Of a stretch of 64,000 nt of DNA, positions 54,807-64,000 are shown piece by piece (position 1 is the first letter of the stretch; each line of letters starts with the position of its first letter). The notes under the pieces were generated by a model. That model was not told the DNA's origin, ran no database searches, and was given only the letters and a program-made list of their open reading frames with translations. A program made the translations under genes and the position numbers. This stretch comes from Bactrocera neohumeralis (lineage: Eukaryota > Arthropoda > Insecta > Diptera > Tephritidae): NCBI RefSeq assembly GCF_024586455.1, contig NC_065919.1, forward strand, positions 32,774,839 to 32,838,838, written 5' to 3'.

Positions 54807-55921
54807 TTAACGCTGCCATGGTATTAGTAACTCCCAAATGGTTGTTACTACATCTGCTTTTCCAACTGGATCTATTATGGCTATTTCAATAGTTTTATTT
54901 ACGTCTTTTTTATTATGGTCCTTCTCCTTTTCTTTATCGCGTTGCTTATCCTTCTCCACTTCAGGTTTCTTTGATACATCGTCCTTTTTTGTATCAATAG
55001 TTTGTTTGTCGTCTCTCGTCTTAGAAGTTGTGTCTCGTATCTTCTTGTCTTCATCTTTTTTTGTTGTATCCACACGTCTTTTGGCGACACTCCGACTGGC
55101 ATCCGACGATGATGACATTGTTGCGTAGCCATAACAACTTGTACCCGGAGTTCGGGAGTTGATGACCACCTTGGCTCCGATAACTTTGCCATATTTAGAA
55201 AATATAGTTTTCAGATCACTGGCTCTCGTTAATGAAGATAACCCCGATACCAAAAGATTACGTGAAGGTTTTGTCAGCTTTCCTGTGGACGACAATTTTG
55301 TAGATGTATTCACTTTGTCATCCTTCTGCGAAGTCTTGTTTGAAGATGATTTTCGTTCACTAATGTCTTTATCCTTTTTGTCGCCGGACTTCTCATCTTT
55401 TCTCTTTGATTTATCGTCATCACGCTTGCTGCATTGGCGTTCGTCCTTACTGCTGCTGGATCCACCCTTGGATGTTCTTGTGTCCTTCAAAGCTGCAACC
55501 GTTTTTGTAGTCTTTTGCGCTGAATTCCTGCCGGTATTAGCACCTTCTGCATCGGTGCATTTTTCCTTTATGTATTTTAGTGAAGTAGTAAAATCTTCCT
55601 TCTGTGTTTTAGCATCATCTTCCAAAATATGATCAGCTACTTCAGTTTCGTCTTCAAACGATTTAACCTGGACTTAACTTTCCCACATTTTTCCAAAATG
55701 TGAGCCTGCCGGAAGAGATAGATGACAAGTTACCAATTTAGTTGGTTGTTCCTCAGTTTTTGAAGTTCTTCAAGTGATTCTTCTTCAACTTCAACTTCAT
55801 GTATGTTTTTGTCTTCCTTTATTACTTCTGCTGTTTCTTCCTTAGCTGAAGACAGATATATACAAGGTAGATAAAAGATTGGAACTTTTGTACATTTTAA
55901 ATCCGAGTCAAAACGGTACAA
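54807..55921 (-). pseudogene. Saf-B-like (scaffold attachment factor B) RRM pseudogene
   Basis: Minus-strand pieces: an acidic stretch AKEETAEVIKEDKNIHEVEV and EEESLEELQKLRN (about 55730-55850), stops at about 55735 and 55675, then a 272-codon frame. That frame is Lys/Ser/Asp-rich (SKRDDDKSKRKDEKSGDKKD) and contains an RRM: PSRNLLVSGLSSLTRASDLK, TIFSKYGKVIGAKVV and CYGYATMSSSSDASR (RNP2 NLLVSGL, RNP1 CYGYATM). The RRM lacks its last strand: SDASR runs directly into SVAKRRVDTTKK, where family members continue through about 25 more RRM residues. This pattern and the absence of introns suggest a captured or retrocopied host fragment. Confidence 0.6.
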
Positions 55922-55924
55922 AAT

Positions 55925-56435
55925 TTCAGGTTCTTATTTTATTGCAAAATCTTCAAACAGGACATCACGCTGAAGAGAAATATAACTAATTTCGGACTCT
56001 CCTTTTTGTAATCTCGCTATACAAAGTTTGAGATTTTGGAAATACTCCGCCGTTATTCCAAATATAAATTTTCAACTTCAGGAAAAATTTTTGAAAAATA
56101 ATTTGTGTGAAAATTGTGCATTTGAAGAAACACAATTTTCAAATGTTTAATATGATCACTTTTTATTGTAGTGATTTGGTGGAGATCTTCCATTACTTCT
56201 CTGAGGAGTTGAATTTTCCTCTTGAATATGAAGATTCCAAGATCCAAATCAAATGTATGTGACTTGTATTTATTTGTCATGTTGCTGCTTGTTTTTCTCC
56301 AAAGAAATCGTTGGAGGTATTTGATTTGGTCGCCTAGTTGACCTTGCTGTGCCTCGACTCACAGCCGCTGAATATTTCTTGGATAGCAGTTAGATCACTG
56401 CGTTTAGTCTCTGCTAAAACGGCTTATGCGATCGG
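55925..56435. other. Spacer upstream of the Saf-B-like pseudogene
   Basis: The minus strand has the frame 56280-56053 (IFIFKRKIQLLREVMEDLHQ) without recognisable family. It may be part of the captured sequence. Nothing else is supported. Confidence 0.35.
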
Positions 56436-56905
56436 TTTTAATGCGGGAATATACACCCGTCTTACAATTATTATTTTTATTTTGTCAATATGCGGGAATA
56501 TACACCCGTCTTACAATTTAATTTTGCCTGTATTTGTATTAATAACAGGGCTTTTTTAAATTTGGCTCAGCTCTTTTTTTTTGTTTTAGGCTCGATAGGA
56601 CCAAAATGTTAATAAAGGTTCTAATATGCGGGAATATACACCCGTCTTACAATTATTTTTTTTATGTTGCCTGTATTTTAAATACAGGACTTTTTAATTT
56701 TGGCCGAGCTCTTCATCCGGTTCGAAGGACCAAAAATGTTAATAAAGGTTCTAATATGCGGGAATATACCCCCGTCTTACAATTATTTTTTTATGTTGCC
56801 TGTATTTTAAACAGGGCTTTTTTGTATGTTGTCTGTTTTTTTAAATAGAGGACTTTTTGATTTTGGCCGAGCTCTTCATCCGGCTCGAAGGACCAAAAAT
56901 GTAAA
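56436..56905. repeat. Tandem repeat, about 135-bp unit
   Basis: The phrase ATGCGGGAATATACACCCGT occurs at about 56441, 56489, 56625 and 56756. It is followed each time by CTTACAATTA, a T-run, TGCCTGTATTT, an ACAGG-TTTTT stretch, then GGCCGAGCTCTTCATCCGG and AAGGACCAAAAATGTTAATA. The first interval is a 48-bp short form; the later ones are about 131-136 bp. A plus-strand frame crosses it, but its peptide simply repeats with the DNA, so coding is not inferred. Confidence 0.75.
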
Positions 56906-56927
56906 AACTCAAAAAAGATTATTTATT

Positions 56928-56996
56928 CCTTACCTCTGGTGGGGGGAAATGAAAAGACCTTCATTGAGTGAGAAATATTTCATTCTGATTTTATTG
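56928..56996. repeat. Direct repeat A', left part
   Basis: CCTTACCTCTGGTGGGGGGA to TGATTTTATTG matches repeat A at 53653-53721. It is cut here by the LINE. The last 11 bases, TGATTTTATTG (56986-56996), are the LINE target duplication; the rest of A' resumes at 61486. Confidence 0.85.
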
Positions 56997-57228
56997 TGTT
57001 TTTTTTTTTTTTTGAAGAGATGTGGGGGGGAAATCTTCTTAAGACACCCTGGCGGGTAGTGTCGGATTCGCTTGATGCGCCTACCGACTAAAACCCCCCC
57101 ACACTGGTTGCCAACCATATGGTTATGAACCTAGAAAATAAATTGCGGGAGAAGGAGGAAGATTCAGTTGCGAGCGGCGGTGGCCCTCAAAAGAATCTGA
57201 CGCTAATAAGCGAAGCTCGAGGTTTTGG

Positions 57229-59925
57229 TTAGGTGGGAGCGGAAGGATTTGTCAGGATACGTGGCCTTCTGAAACGGTCGGTTTTCTTGCACCTGAGAGT
57301 GGCAAGACAGTTGATGCTGGGGTTTGCGTGGGATGCAACTGACGCCCGGAGATTTCCAGCGTAAGAAATAGCTGCCGATTGAATGGAAGGGAGATTTGTT
57401 TCCACTTGGATCTGTTTGTTTCTAACATACCACGGGAAACTAAGGGCTGATCTGAGTAGACGCATGTATGTGGATTGAAGCCTGGACAGTTGTCTGGGTG
57501 AGGCAGAGCCCCAAATAGGGATGGCGTAGGAGCAGATGCTTCTAATGATGGCATTAAAAGCTCGCTTTTTGGTGCTTTGTGAAACCTTTTTATTGGTGAA
57601 AAAGGGTTTTAATGCGCCGAAGGCTCCATTGGCTTTACCTCGAACTGCTGTGATTTGTTTCGTCCAGGTTAGCCGCCTGTCGAAGACAACACCGAGGTAT
57701 TTCGCGGAAGGGCTCCATTTGATGGGAAACCTATTTACCAAGATTTTTGGTGGAATGTGTTTCCTCCGTGAAAAGAATATTGCCTCTGATTTGGTTGTGT
57801 TGATGTCGAATCTCCACAACCAGTACCAGTCGAGGACGGTGGGGATGAATTTATTGAGGGCGGATGTGCTGAAGTTAATTGTACGGGAGGCGTACAAGAA
57901 GGCGACATCATCTGCATATTGTGCTGTAAGGATTTTCTCCTCGGTTGGGATGTCGTAACAATAAATGTTGAACAGCACTGGGGAGAGTTTGGACCCCTGA
58001 GGAACTCCCGCCGTGATCGGGTGAGCTTCGGAGAGCTCACCATTCACCCTAGCAGTGATTTGCCGGTCAGACAGGAAGGATTTAACTAAGCCAATGAGGT
58101 ATTGTGGGAAATTTAGTTTTATTAGCTTGTAAATAAGCCCATCATGCCAGACCCGATCGAATGCTTGTTTACAGTCAAGCAGGAGCATAGGGATGTGTCT
58201 TCCTTTGTTGAGGTTGTTAGCGACAAATTCGGAGACCCGCAGAAGTTGGTGTGCGGTGCCGTGTTGCTTTCGAAACCCATGTTGGAAGTCGGGAAGAATT
58301 TTCTTTTCCGAAACAAATTTCTCCAGTCGGGAAAGAATTATGCTTTCGGCTACTTTGCTGAGGGTGCAGAGTAGGCTGATGGGGCGATGGTTTGCCGGAT
58401 CGCTTAGAGGTTTTCCCTGTTTGGGAAAAAAGACGATTGTGGCGGCTTTCCAGGCCGGAGGAAAATATTGGAAGCGCATCATCGCGTTTATGATGTTGTT
58501 TAGGGCAACAAGGTGTTTCCGCGGTAAGATTTTCAAGACGCCGTTACCGATACTGTCGTGGCCTGGAGCTTTCCGGTTTTTAAGGGAGCGGATAGCCTCG
58601 GAGACTTCTTTGGGGGAGGTGGGCTGAAACTCGACCGTTTGGAAGGTTGTGCTCCGGACAGTTGCTGACACTTCTTCGTGAAAGGAAGAGAATTTTTGGA
58701 GGCTTGGAAAGGGGGAGCATTGGTTTTTTAGGGATTGAGCAAAGACGTTGGCTTTGTCCTTGTCTTGTGGATAAGAGATCCCGTCTTTAATTAGGGTGGG
58801 GAGGTGAAGTTTACGATTTCTTAAGGATCTGATAACCTTCCAGCAACTTTTAGGGTGCTGTTCGGCTTCAGCGATGTAGGAGTTGAAGTCTTCAGAGCTT
58901 CTTTGGAGGAGGAGAACCTTTAATTCCCTTTGAGTGGAGTTTAAAGTTTGGCGTAGCCGGGGGAGTCTGTGCTTTTGCCAGAGTTTGCGAATTTTGTTTT
59001 TCCTGGCGATGAGTGCTCGGATACGTAGGGGAAGATTATTTCGGTTTGTGGTAGCTTCTATTGAGGAGGTGGCTGAGATTATTGAGCTTTGGATTTCCTC
59101 CGTTAGACTTGCGACCGCCTTATCAAGATCAGCTATGGAGTTGATTTGGGTGCAAGTGAAAGCGGAAGTTTCCAACAAGAATTTCAGGTGGAGGAAATCG
59201 GTTTTGGTTTTTAACAGAGGGAAAAGTAGAGGGCGATTCGCGAGCTCCAGGTAGACCGGGGAGTGGTCTGACCTGAGCTCCGGGAGAGTCCAGGGATCTC
59301 TGTTGTGGGTCGCGTTTTTTGTGAGAAATAAGTCCAGGGTGCTTGCTTTGAACCTGGGATTTGTAGGGTGGTAGGTCGGTTCGGAGGGAGCTTCGATGTA
59401 GAAGTTGTGTTGGAGAGACATTCTCCAAAGGGTTAATCCATTAGTATTATTCGTAGAACGATTCCAAATCCTATATTTAGAATTGAAATTGCCTGCGATA
59501 ATGGTAGGGGTGGAGGAGTTGAAGAGGGATGAAATGTTGAGAGGGCTTTTGTCAGGAGGGATATAGAGAGTGATGATCCTGTGCCTGTGTGAATTGAGAA
59601 ATACATCAATTCCTACAGCCTCGAGTGTTGAGGGGCCAGTGTTGGCAGCTAGGTGGTGGATAGAGTTCTTCACACAGATGGCGACACCGCCCCCTTTGGA
59701 ATCTGGCGGGTCGTTTCTGTAGATTGTGAAGTTCGGAATATAAAGGGATTTTTTGGAGTTTAAGTGAGTTTCGGTGATGCAAACGACATCAATGGATTTG
59801 TCTTCTATTAGCTGGATCAGTTCGATCCTTTTGGAAGTGCAAAGCCCGTTGGCGTTCCAGTTTAGGATTATCAGGCCACGGTTAGTTCCTGAAGACGGTG
59901 GACAAGAAGTCCCGAAAAAGCTTCT
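57229..59925 (-). CDS. LINE ORF2: endonuclease-reverse transcriptase
   Basis: The open frame has about 898 codons, limited upstream by TAG at 59926-59928. Order: endonuclease (ILNWNANGL, VCITETHL, GGGVAICVKNSIHH, IIAGNFNSKYRIWN, LRSDHSPVYLEL), then reverse transcriptase (NHRPISLLCTLSKVAESIIL, QHGFRKQHGTAHQLLRV, LLLDCKQAFDRVWHDGL, GVPQGSKLSPVLFNIYCYD, TAQYADDVAFLYAS with catalytic YADD, KYLGVVFDRRLTW), and a C-terminal region. No ATG was seen in frame before the endonuclease; the frame overlaps ORF1 by 44 nt, so translation may depend on reinitiation at a non-ATG codon or coupling. The endonuclease motif reads GNFN where active enzymes have GDFN. Confidence 0.93.
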   Translation of the reverse strand, partial: RSFFGTSCPPSSGTNRGLIILNWNANGLCTSKRIELIQLIEDKSIDVVCITETHLNSKKSLYIPNFTIYRNDPPDSKGGGVAICVKNSIHHLAANTGPSTLEAVGIDVFLNSHRHRIITLYIPPDKSPLNISSLFNSSTPTIIAGNFNSKYRIWNRSTNNTNGLTLWRMSLQHNFYIEAPSEPTYHPTNPRFKASTLDLFLTKNATHNRDPWTLPELRSDHSPVYLELANRPLLFPLLKTKTDFLHLKFLLETSAFTCTQINSIADLDKAVASLTEEIQSSIISATSSIEATTNRNNLPLRIRALIARKNKIRKLWQKHRLPRLRQTLNSTQRELKVLLLQRSSEDFNSYIAEAEQHPKSCWKVIRSLRNRKLHLPTLIKDGISYPQDKDKANVFAQSLKNQCSPFPSLQKFSSFHEEVSATVRSTTFQTVEFQPTSPKEVSEAIRSLKNRKAPGHDSIGNGVLKILPRKHLVALNNIINAMMRFQYFPPAWKAATIVFFPKQGKPLSDPANHRPISLLCTLSKVAESIILSRLEKFVSEKKILPDFQHGFRKQHGTAHQLLRVSEFVANNLNKGRHIPMLLLDCKQAFDRVWHDGLIYKLIKLNFPQYLIGLVKSFLSDRQITARVNGELSEAHPITAGVPQGSKLSPVLFNIYCYDIPTEEKILTAQYADDVAFLYASRTINFSTSALNKFIPTVLDWYWLWRFDINTTKSEAIFFSRRKHIPPKILVNRFPIKWSPSAKYLGVVFDRRLTWTKQITAVRGKANGAFGALKPFFTNKKVSQSTKKRAFNAIIRSICSYAIPIWGSASPRQLSRLQSTYMRLLRSALSFPWYVRNKQIQVETNLPSIQSAAISYAGNLRASVASHANPSINCLATLRCKKTDRFRRPRILTNPSAPT

Positions 59926-61318
59926 CTAAGTGAGCAATATTTGGGACAGGATTGGGCGTTGTGTTTTTGGTTGCGTTTTTGGCAACCTCTGCGTATGAGC
60001 GAGTGGGCCCTTGTGCTCGTGGTTGGGGTTGGGGTTGAGATGGTGGTGTGGTCTGTGCCGCGGGGCGGGTAGCTCTTTGTGGGAGAGCCTTGGTAGTCTT
60101 TTGGGCCTTTTTTGGAGGTCCGGGTTGGTGTTTTTGGGGGGCTTTAGGGCAACCCCGATAGGTGGCGCGATGAGCGCCCTTGCAGTGAATGCAGGTGGGC
60201 TTCGCGTTTTTCTGCTCTTTGAGAGCGCAGGATGCCGTGGCATGGGAGCGACCGCAGAAGGCGCAGGCCCATGGAGCGTGGCAGTAGTTTGCCGTGTGGG
60301 CGAAATTCAGACATCGGAGTCATTGCGGTATGACTTTGGATTTCCGCTTTGCCTCTACTCTGACGCTGAGGCCAGCGATTGCTTTCAGGTCAAAAATCGC
60401 CTTCGCCGAGGAGTGCGAAGGGTCAAGGTTGACCGTAATCAGGGGCCCTATTTTTGTGCCCCTTCGCATGCGGTGAATGCTCTTCACCGCAGCATTTTTC
60501 ATCCTCAATTCATTGAGGATGGTTTCGTCATCGAGGCATTCGAGGACGCCTCTGATCACGACAATCAGGTCCTTGTCTTGATGGAGCTGATTTGTGGTAT
60601 ATGGGATTTCGTGCCTTTCCAGGGCAGAAGTGAGCTCCCGAAATCCGTCAACGGTTTCGGGGTAGACGATGATGGCTTCAGATACCACTTTAGCCGATCT
60701 GATTTTTATGTCTGCTTTGCGCAGACCGGAGCTCACCTTCTCCCACGATTCCTTCTTGAGGATTCGAATGGGAGGAGGGTTTTTCTCCTTAGGGGGGGTT
60801 AGATCCTCACTTTCATCGGAGGAGGATGACGAAAGGAAATCGTCAATTACGACGGTTTCAGGGGGGGATGTGGTGCGGCGCCGCTTTGGGATTTCCCGTT
60901 TGGGTTCTTCCCGTTTGGGATTTTCCCGTTTGGGTTTTTTCCGGCGGCGAACTTCGATGAATACGGTGTCATCGGGTGGATCGATGCTCATTTGAGCGTT
61001 TTCGGGAGAAGGAGAGATGGTAGCGTCGTTGGTATTTTCGTTGTTGTTGGAGTTGTCGTTGGGATTGGAGTTGATGGTGATGGAGGAGTTAAGGTTGTTG
61101 AGTATATGCTCTACTCTGAGCAGATACTCGCGGAGGTCCTTAACGAGGGCGGCAAGCTCGACCTCGCTAAGAGACGCAGGGTTTGGGAAATTCATCGCTG
61201 AGTTGTCACAACTCGCGATGTTATTCCCTTTCACTATGTTTTTTGTTTCAGTGTCAATTTTCACTGATTTTTCACTGTGCACTGCACTAAACACTAAACA
61301 CTGCACTGTAATATTCAC
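59882..61318 (-). pseudogene. LINE ORF1: gag-like nucleic-acid-binding protein, one stop
   Basis: Read through one in-frame TGA (60320-60322), the frame is 478 codons from the first ATG; the start at MNFPNPASLSEVELAALVKD (about 61195) is more likely. A coiled acidic N-terminus with LREYLLRVEHIL is followed by a basic repeat (KRENPKREEPKREIPKRRR), a Ser/Asp-rich stretch, then an RRM-like region and zinc knuckles: [stop]LRCLNFAHTANYC, CAFCGRSHATASC and CIHCKGAHRATYRGC. The TGA replaces the first Cys of the first knuckle (C-x2-C-x4-H-x4-C). The remainder ends AHLEKLFRDFLSTVFRN. Confidence 0.88.
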
Positions 61319-61485
61319 TGCACTGTGATGTTCACTGCACTGTTTTGAATAGGTTGTTTGTAGCTAAGCAGGCATACGGCCTTGCTAAGCTTGTGTGTTT
61401 GGGTTTGTTTGCGCTACCTGTGACCGTTTACGTTGCTGTCTGCTGTAAGACTGATTTTTTGTATTTTTTGTATGTGATTTTATTG

Positions 61486-61837
61486 TAAATATTGTACACC
61501 TTATATACTATTTTAAGTCTTACTTATCTAGTTAAATATATGTGTATGTACGGCACACCACATGGGGTTGTTTTCAACTATACAATGCAATACATGTGTG
61601 TGTGTGTTTGCTGTTATACAAGATCTTAAGATTTTTGATGAAGAATACGGATACAATAACCACCATAAGGGTTGTTTTTCTGTATTGTATTCTTATTACA
61701 TATTTTTTCTTTTATTTTGCTGCATTGCACGTAAATGCATTATGTATGTATGTATGTATTAATATATAAATAGATATTTATATTTAGTATAATTTCGGCT
61801 TTGCATATAAATAAGCATGTTCAATGATATTTGAACA
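61486..61837. repeat. Direct repeat A', right part
   Basis: TAAATATTGTACACCTTATA to ATGATATTTGAACA matches repeat A from 53722 to 54077 with few differences. It joins directly to the hAT coding remnant at its right edge. Confidence 0.85.
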
Positions 61838-63260
61838 ATGTTGTGTCCGATTTAGATGTACACGGACTAACTGGAACAGAAGACAATGGTGATAAATTGA
61901 TGTCCAAGCAGTCCATTTGAGAAATACAAAATGGTTTAAGGTCGTTTTCATCATTTGGTTGCATGTGTAAAGCAGGCGGATATAAAAAAAGCTGCCTTAT
62001 GCCACAGACCGATATTTGGAACCCATATTGCATTTAGGTTTTTGATGATGTTTGCCTTCAACCCTGCTATAGCAGGTACATCTGTCGTTTGAAGCTCGCA
62101 TAAATGGCGTATTTTGTTAATAGATGGCACGACGAAACATAAGGAAGGTGAACTACAAAGTTGTAGTTTCTTGGAAATTACTTCAAAACTGCTGCATAGT
62201 TCCACAATTTGTTGCAGTGTTGACATATCTATCAGCATCAATCGTTGGCTTTCTTGCTTCTCTTTCAAAATTTCGTTGATGCCAAACCAATTGTCTACTA
62301 TAGACTTAAACATTGAGAAGTTTGAGTTCTAGCGTGTCGGGCAATAATTTTTTAATGTAGTTTGTAATAGATTCTGTAAATTTGATTTTTTAAAAAACTT
62401 AACATTTTTTTTTTGCACTTTTCAACAAGCTCGGTTGCCTCCAAGGAATCAGCAAGCAAATTAGCAAGCAGCAGCCATTTGCTTGCTTTTTTTTGCAATT
62501 TAATCTTGTGCTATTCTCTAAAGCTTTCAAAATATTAGCACCTCTGTCTGTCACAAACTTAATTTGATCCATATTGTTAATGCCGAACTCACATAACAAT
62601 GGGCTCAATTTTGCATAAATATTTGCAGCTGTAGATCGCTGGAAGTCCATAGATTTCAAACCCAAAAGTAGATCGTACAACTGTGAATTTTTTTCATAGT
62701 GCATAGTGACTCCTAAAAAATTCCTATGTACATAGTTGTTGGCCCACATATCTAATGTGACGGTTGCTCTACCACTATTAGCAATGTTGGCTATTTCCTC
62801 TTTAATTTCAGCCTTTTTCTCATAAGCTTTCCTTTGAGTAGCTCGCGATATCGTTGTTGCATCAGGGAGCATGTCTTCTATATCTGCATTTTCTCCATAT
62901 TTTGCTCCAATACTTAACAAAAATTTTACGAATTTTCTAAAGCCAACTCCATTAATTGCTGAGAATGGTTGGCAGTCCTCAGTAATCCAGGCAGCTTTTT
63001 TTCGTCTGGTGTTACAGTTTTTAGCAGCGCCATCTCCTTAAGCGATTTGCAGCACTTATGTGGTTTAAATTTGAAGAATTTTTTGGAAAATATTTTAAAA
63101 TATTGTTACAGGATTGGCAGTATATAAATCCATTCAAAATAGAGCCATCCTCTTTAATAATTTCAGATAATATATTCCAAACATGGCTCCTTCCCTTATG
63201 TCGGGCTGACAATGTGTAGGCGTTTGTACGTATTTTTTCTAAAATATTTTCTTGCTCCAT
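61838..63260 (-). pseudogene. Hobo-like hAT transposase, N-terminal and central part
   Basis: Minus strand from ATG 63258-63260: MEQENILEKIRTNAYTLSAR, a BED-type zinc finger (HVWNILSEIIKEDGSILNGF, IYCQSCNNILKYF, NLNH then a frameshift to KCC), AAWITEDCQPFSAINGVGFR, DATTISRATQRKAYEKKAEI, ATVTLDMWANNYVHRNFLGV, IKFVTDRGANILKAL, NLLADSLEATELVEKC, NYCPTR[TAG]NSNFSMFKSIV and SSPSLCFVVPSINKIRHLC. It carries D (LDMW), D (VTDRGAN) and the TRWNS block with Trp replaced by a stop (near 62332). Several frameshifts. The C-terminal part lies at 53236-53651. Confidence 0.8.
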
Positions 63261-63373
63261 ATCGACGGGATGACAAATACATACTAAAATATAAGTTGTG
63301 TACCAAATTCTTAGTGCAATGCATGTGACGCATAAGCTGATCGCGAACAAAGCATACAAAAACAATATACATA

Positions 63374-63656
63374 CCAGAGAACTGCAAAACTCATTTTTTC
63401 CTTGAATCAGCTCATTCGCAAAAGTTTCTATTCAATTCCAATCACTGAGCGAAAGTGAGCTAAACATTTCGTGAAGTGAGCAAACGTGAGCAAAGCATTT
63501 CGGACCGAAGGCTGACATTGTACGCGAATGAGCGGTTCGGTAACATGAGCTGATTTTTACTCAATGCTGTGTTTCGCTCAGTGATTGGAATTGAATAGAA
63601 ACTATTGCGTATGAGCTGATTCAAGGAAAAAGTGAGTTTTGCAGTTCTCTGGTATG
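63374..63656. repeat. Foldback of two hobo-like terminal sequences
   Basis: The left side CAGAGAACTGCAAAACTCAT and the right side, reversed, CAGAGAACTGCAAAACTCAC are inverted repeats that continue for about 90-100 bp each (CCTTGAATCAGCTCAT, GAAACTTTTG or similar, TTCAATTCCAATCACTGAGC). CAGAGAACTGCA equals the known hobo terminal repeat. The middle carries TGAGCAAACGTGAGCAAAGC motifs. The flanks ATACATAC and GTATGTAT are themselves inverse, so no direct target duplication is evident. Confidence 0.65.
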
Positions 63657-64000
63657 TATGTACCAATGTGTGCAGCTTCCGCGTGACATATGTACATACA
63701 ATATTTTTTATTTTTGCACATTACATTTCTTTCTTCATTTGAGCTAATTATTTATTACATACACATTTATGTATATGATTCAATTTATATACATAGTTAC
63801 ATAAATATATAAACATACATATATTATTTATTTCTATATTTTCCGCGCTACATATACATACATTTATGTGCGATTAGCGACAGCGTTGCCAGAAAACGCA
63901 AAAGCTTCGGAGATAGCCAAATGTGATAACTGCCGGAATCAGTATGAGTTGACAAAGGGAAAAAATTCAAAATGAAACCAGCCAGGAATTTCAAAATTTA
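63657..64000. other. Intergenic, no gene recognised
   Basis: AT-rich, with TACATATACATACATTTATG microsatellite near 63850. No gene supported up to the window edge. Confidence 0.4.

Larger units (their letters stand above)
56997..61474 (-). mobile_element. Jockey-clade LINE, near full length
   Basis: A 4478-bp non-LTR element on the minus strand is bounded by TGATTTTATTG at 56986-56996 and 61475-61485. Its 3' end is a poly(A), seen as a T-run at 56999-57014. The 3' untranslated region is 57015-57228, ORF2 is 57229-59925, ORF1 is 59882-61318, and the 5' leader is about 156 bp with repeated TTCACTGCACTG. It is distinctly GC-richer than its surroundings. The unbroken ORF2, clear target duplication and near-intact ORF1 indicate a recent insertion. 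Confidence 0.93.

Noticed and set aside
55159..55632. 157-codon plus-strand frame rich in Phe/Leu/Ser
   Set aside because: Exact antisense of the Lys/Asp/Ser-rich Saf-B-like frame.
56436..56905. CRISPR-like array (regular repeats)
   Set aside because: The whole 135-bp unit repeats, including the intervening sequence; this is a tandem repeat in eukaryotic DNA.
57536..58627. Several plus-strand open frames over 100 codons
   Set aside because: They are antisense shadows of the LINE ORF2, which has full endonuclease and reverse transcriptase motifs on the minus strand.
60011..60802. 263-codon plus-strand open frame
   Set aside because: Antisense to the zinc-knuckle and RRM-like region of LINE ORF1; the Gly/Trp/Cys-rich content reflects the GC-rich template.

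Overview
The window looks like nuclear DNA of a higher fly (Diptera), most likely a tephritid fruit fly. The reasons are: two conserved fly genes whose exons are split by GT/AG introns; strongly AT-rich intergenic DNA; many dispersed TACATACATATGTATGTA-type microsatellites; and a dense mix of mariner, Tc1, piggyBac, hAT, PIF/Harbinger, pogo/Tigger, Jockey-like and RTE-like elements. The species is an inference; no marker gene was seen that would fix it.

Host genes lie only between about 33.8 and 44.8 kb. On the minus strand, 33789-40112 holds a ninjurin A-like gene. It has one shared exon and three alternative 3' terminal exons, all in phase 0. Just upstream on the same strand is a complete 7-exon Arp1 (centractin, dynactin subunit) gene, 42342-44715. 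Its first intron carries an intact 136-codon reading frame on the opposite strand (43959-44369), a probable nested gene of unknown function.

The left third (1-33.8 kb) is repeat DNA. Two copies of one dispersed repeat (2240-4385 and 9748-15150) were hit by different later insertions. Copy 1 carries a mariner. Copy 2 carries a TIR element, a Tc1-like element that itself contains a TTAA-flanked element, a second TTAA-flanked element and a Jockey-like fragment. Further along are a deleted piggyBac that keeps the C-terminal cysteine-rich domain, a hAT pseudogene, a Bari-like Tc1 pseudogene with a MITE inside, a pogo/Tigger-like element, RTE-like LINE pieces in both orientations, and several TTAA-flanked short elements.

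The right third (44.8-64 kb) is nested transposon DNA. It has a Tc1 relic, an LTR-like stretch, and four copies of one hAT-like MITE family (8-bp target duplications). One copy contains a 433-bp element with an 8-bp duplication, which in turn contains a PIF/Harbinger element with a GTT duplication. Next come a Buster-like hAT fragment and a hobo-like hAT transposase gene split in two by about 8 kb. That gap holds a Saf-B-like RRM pseudogene, a tandem repeat and an almost complete Jockey-clade LINE (56997-61474) with an 11-bp target duplication. Most transposase genes are broken. The LINE has one visible stop in ORF1 and a changed endonuclease residue in ORF2.
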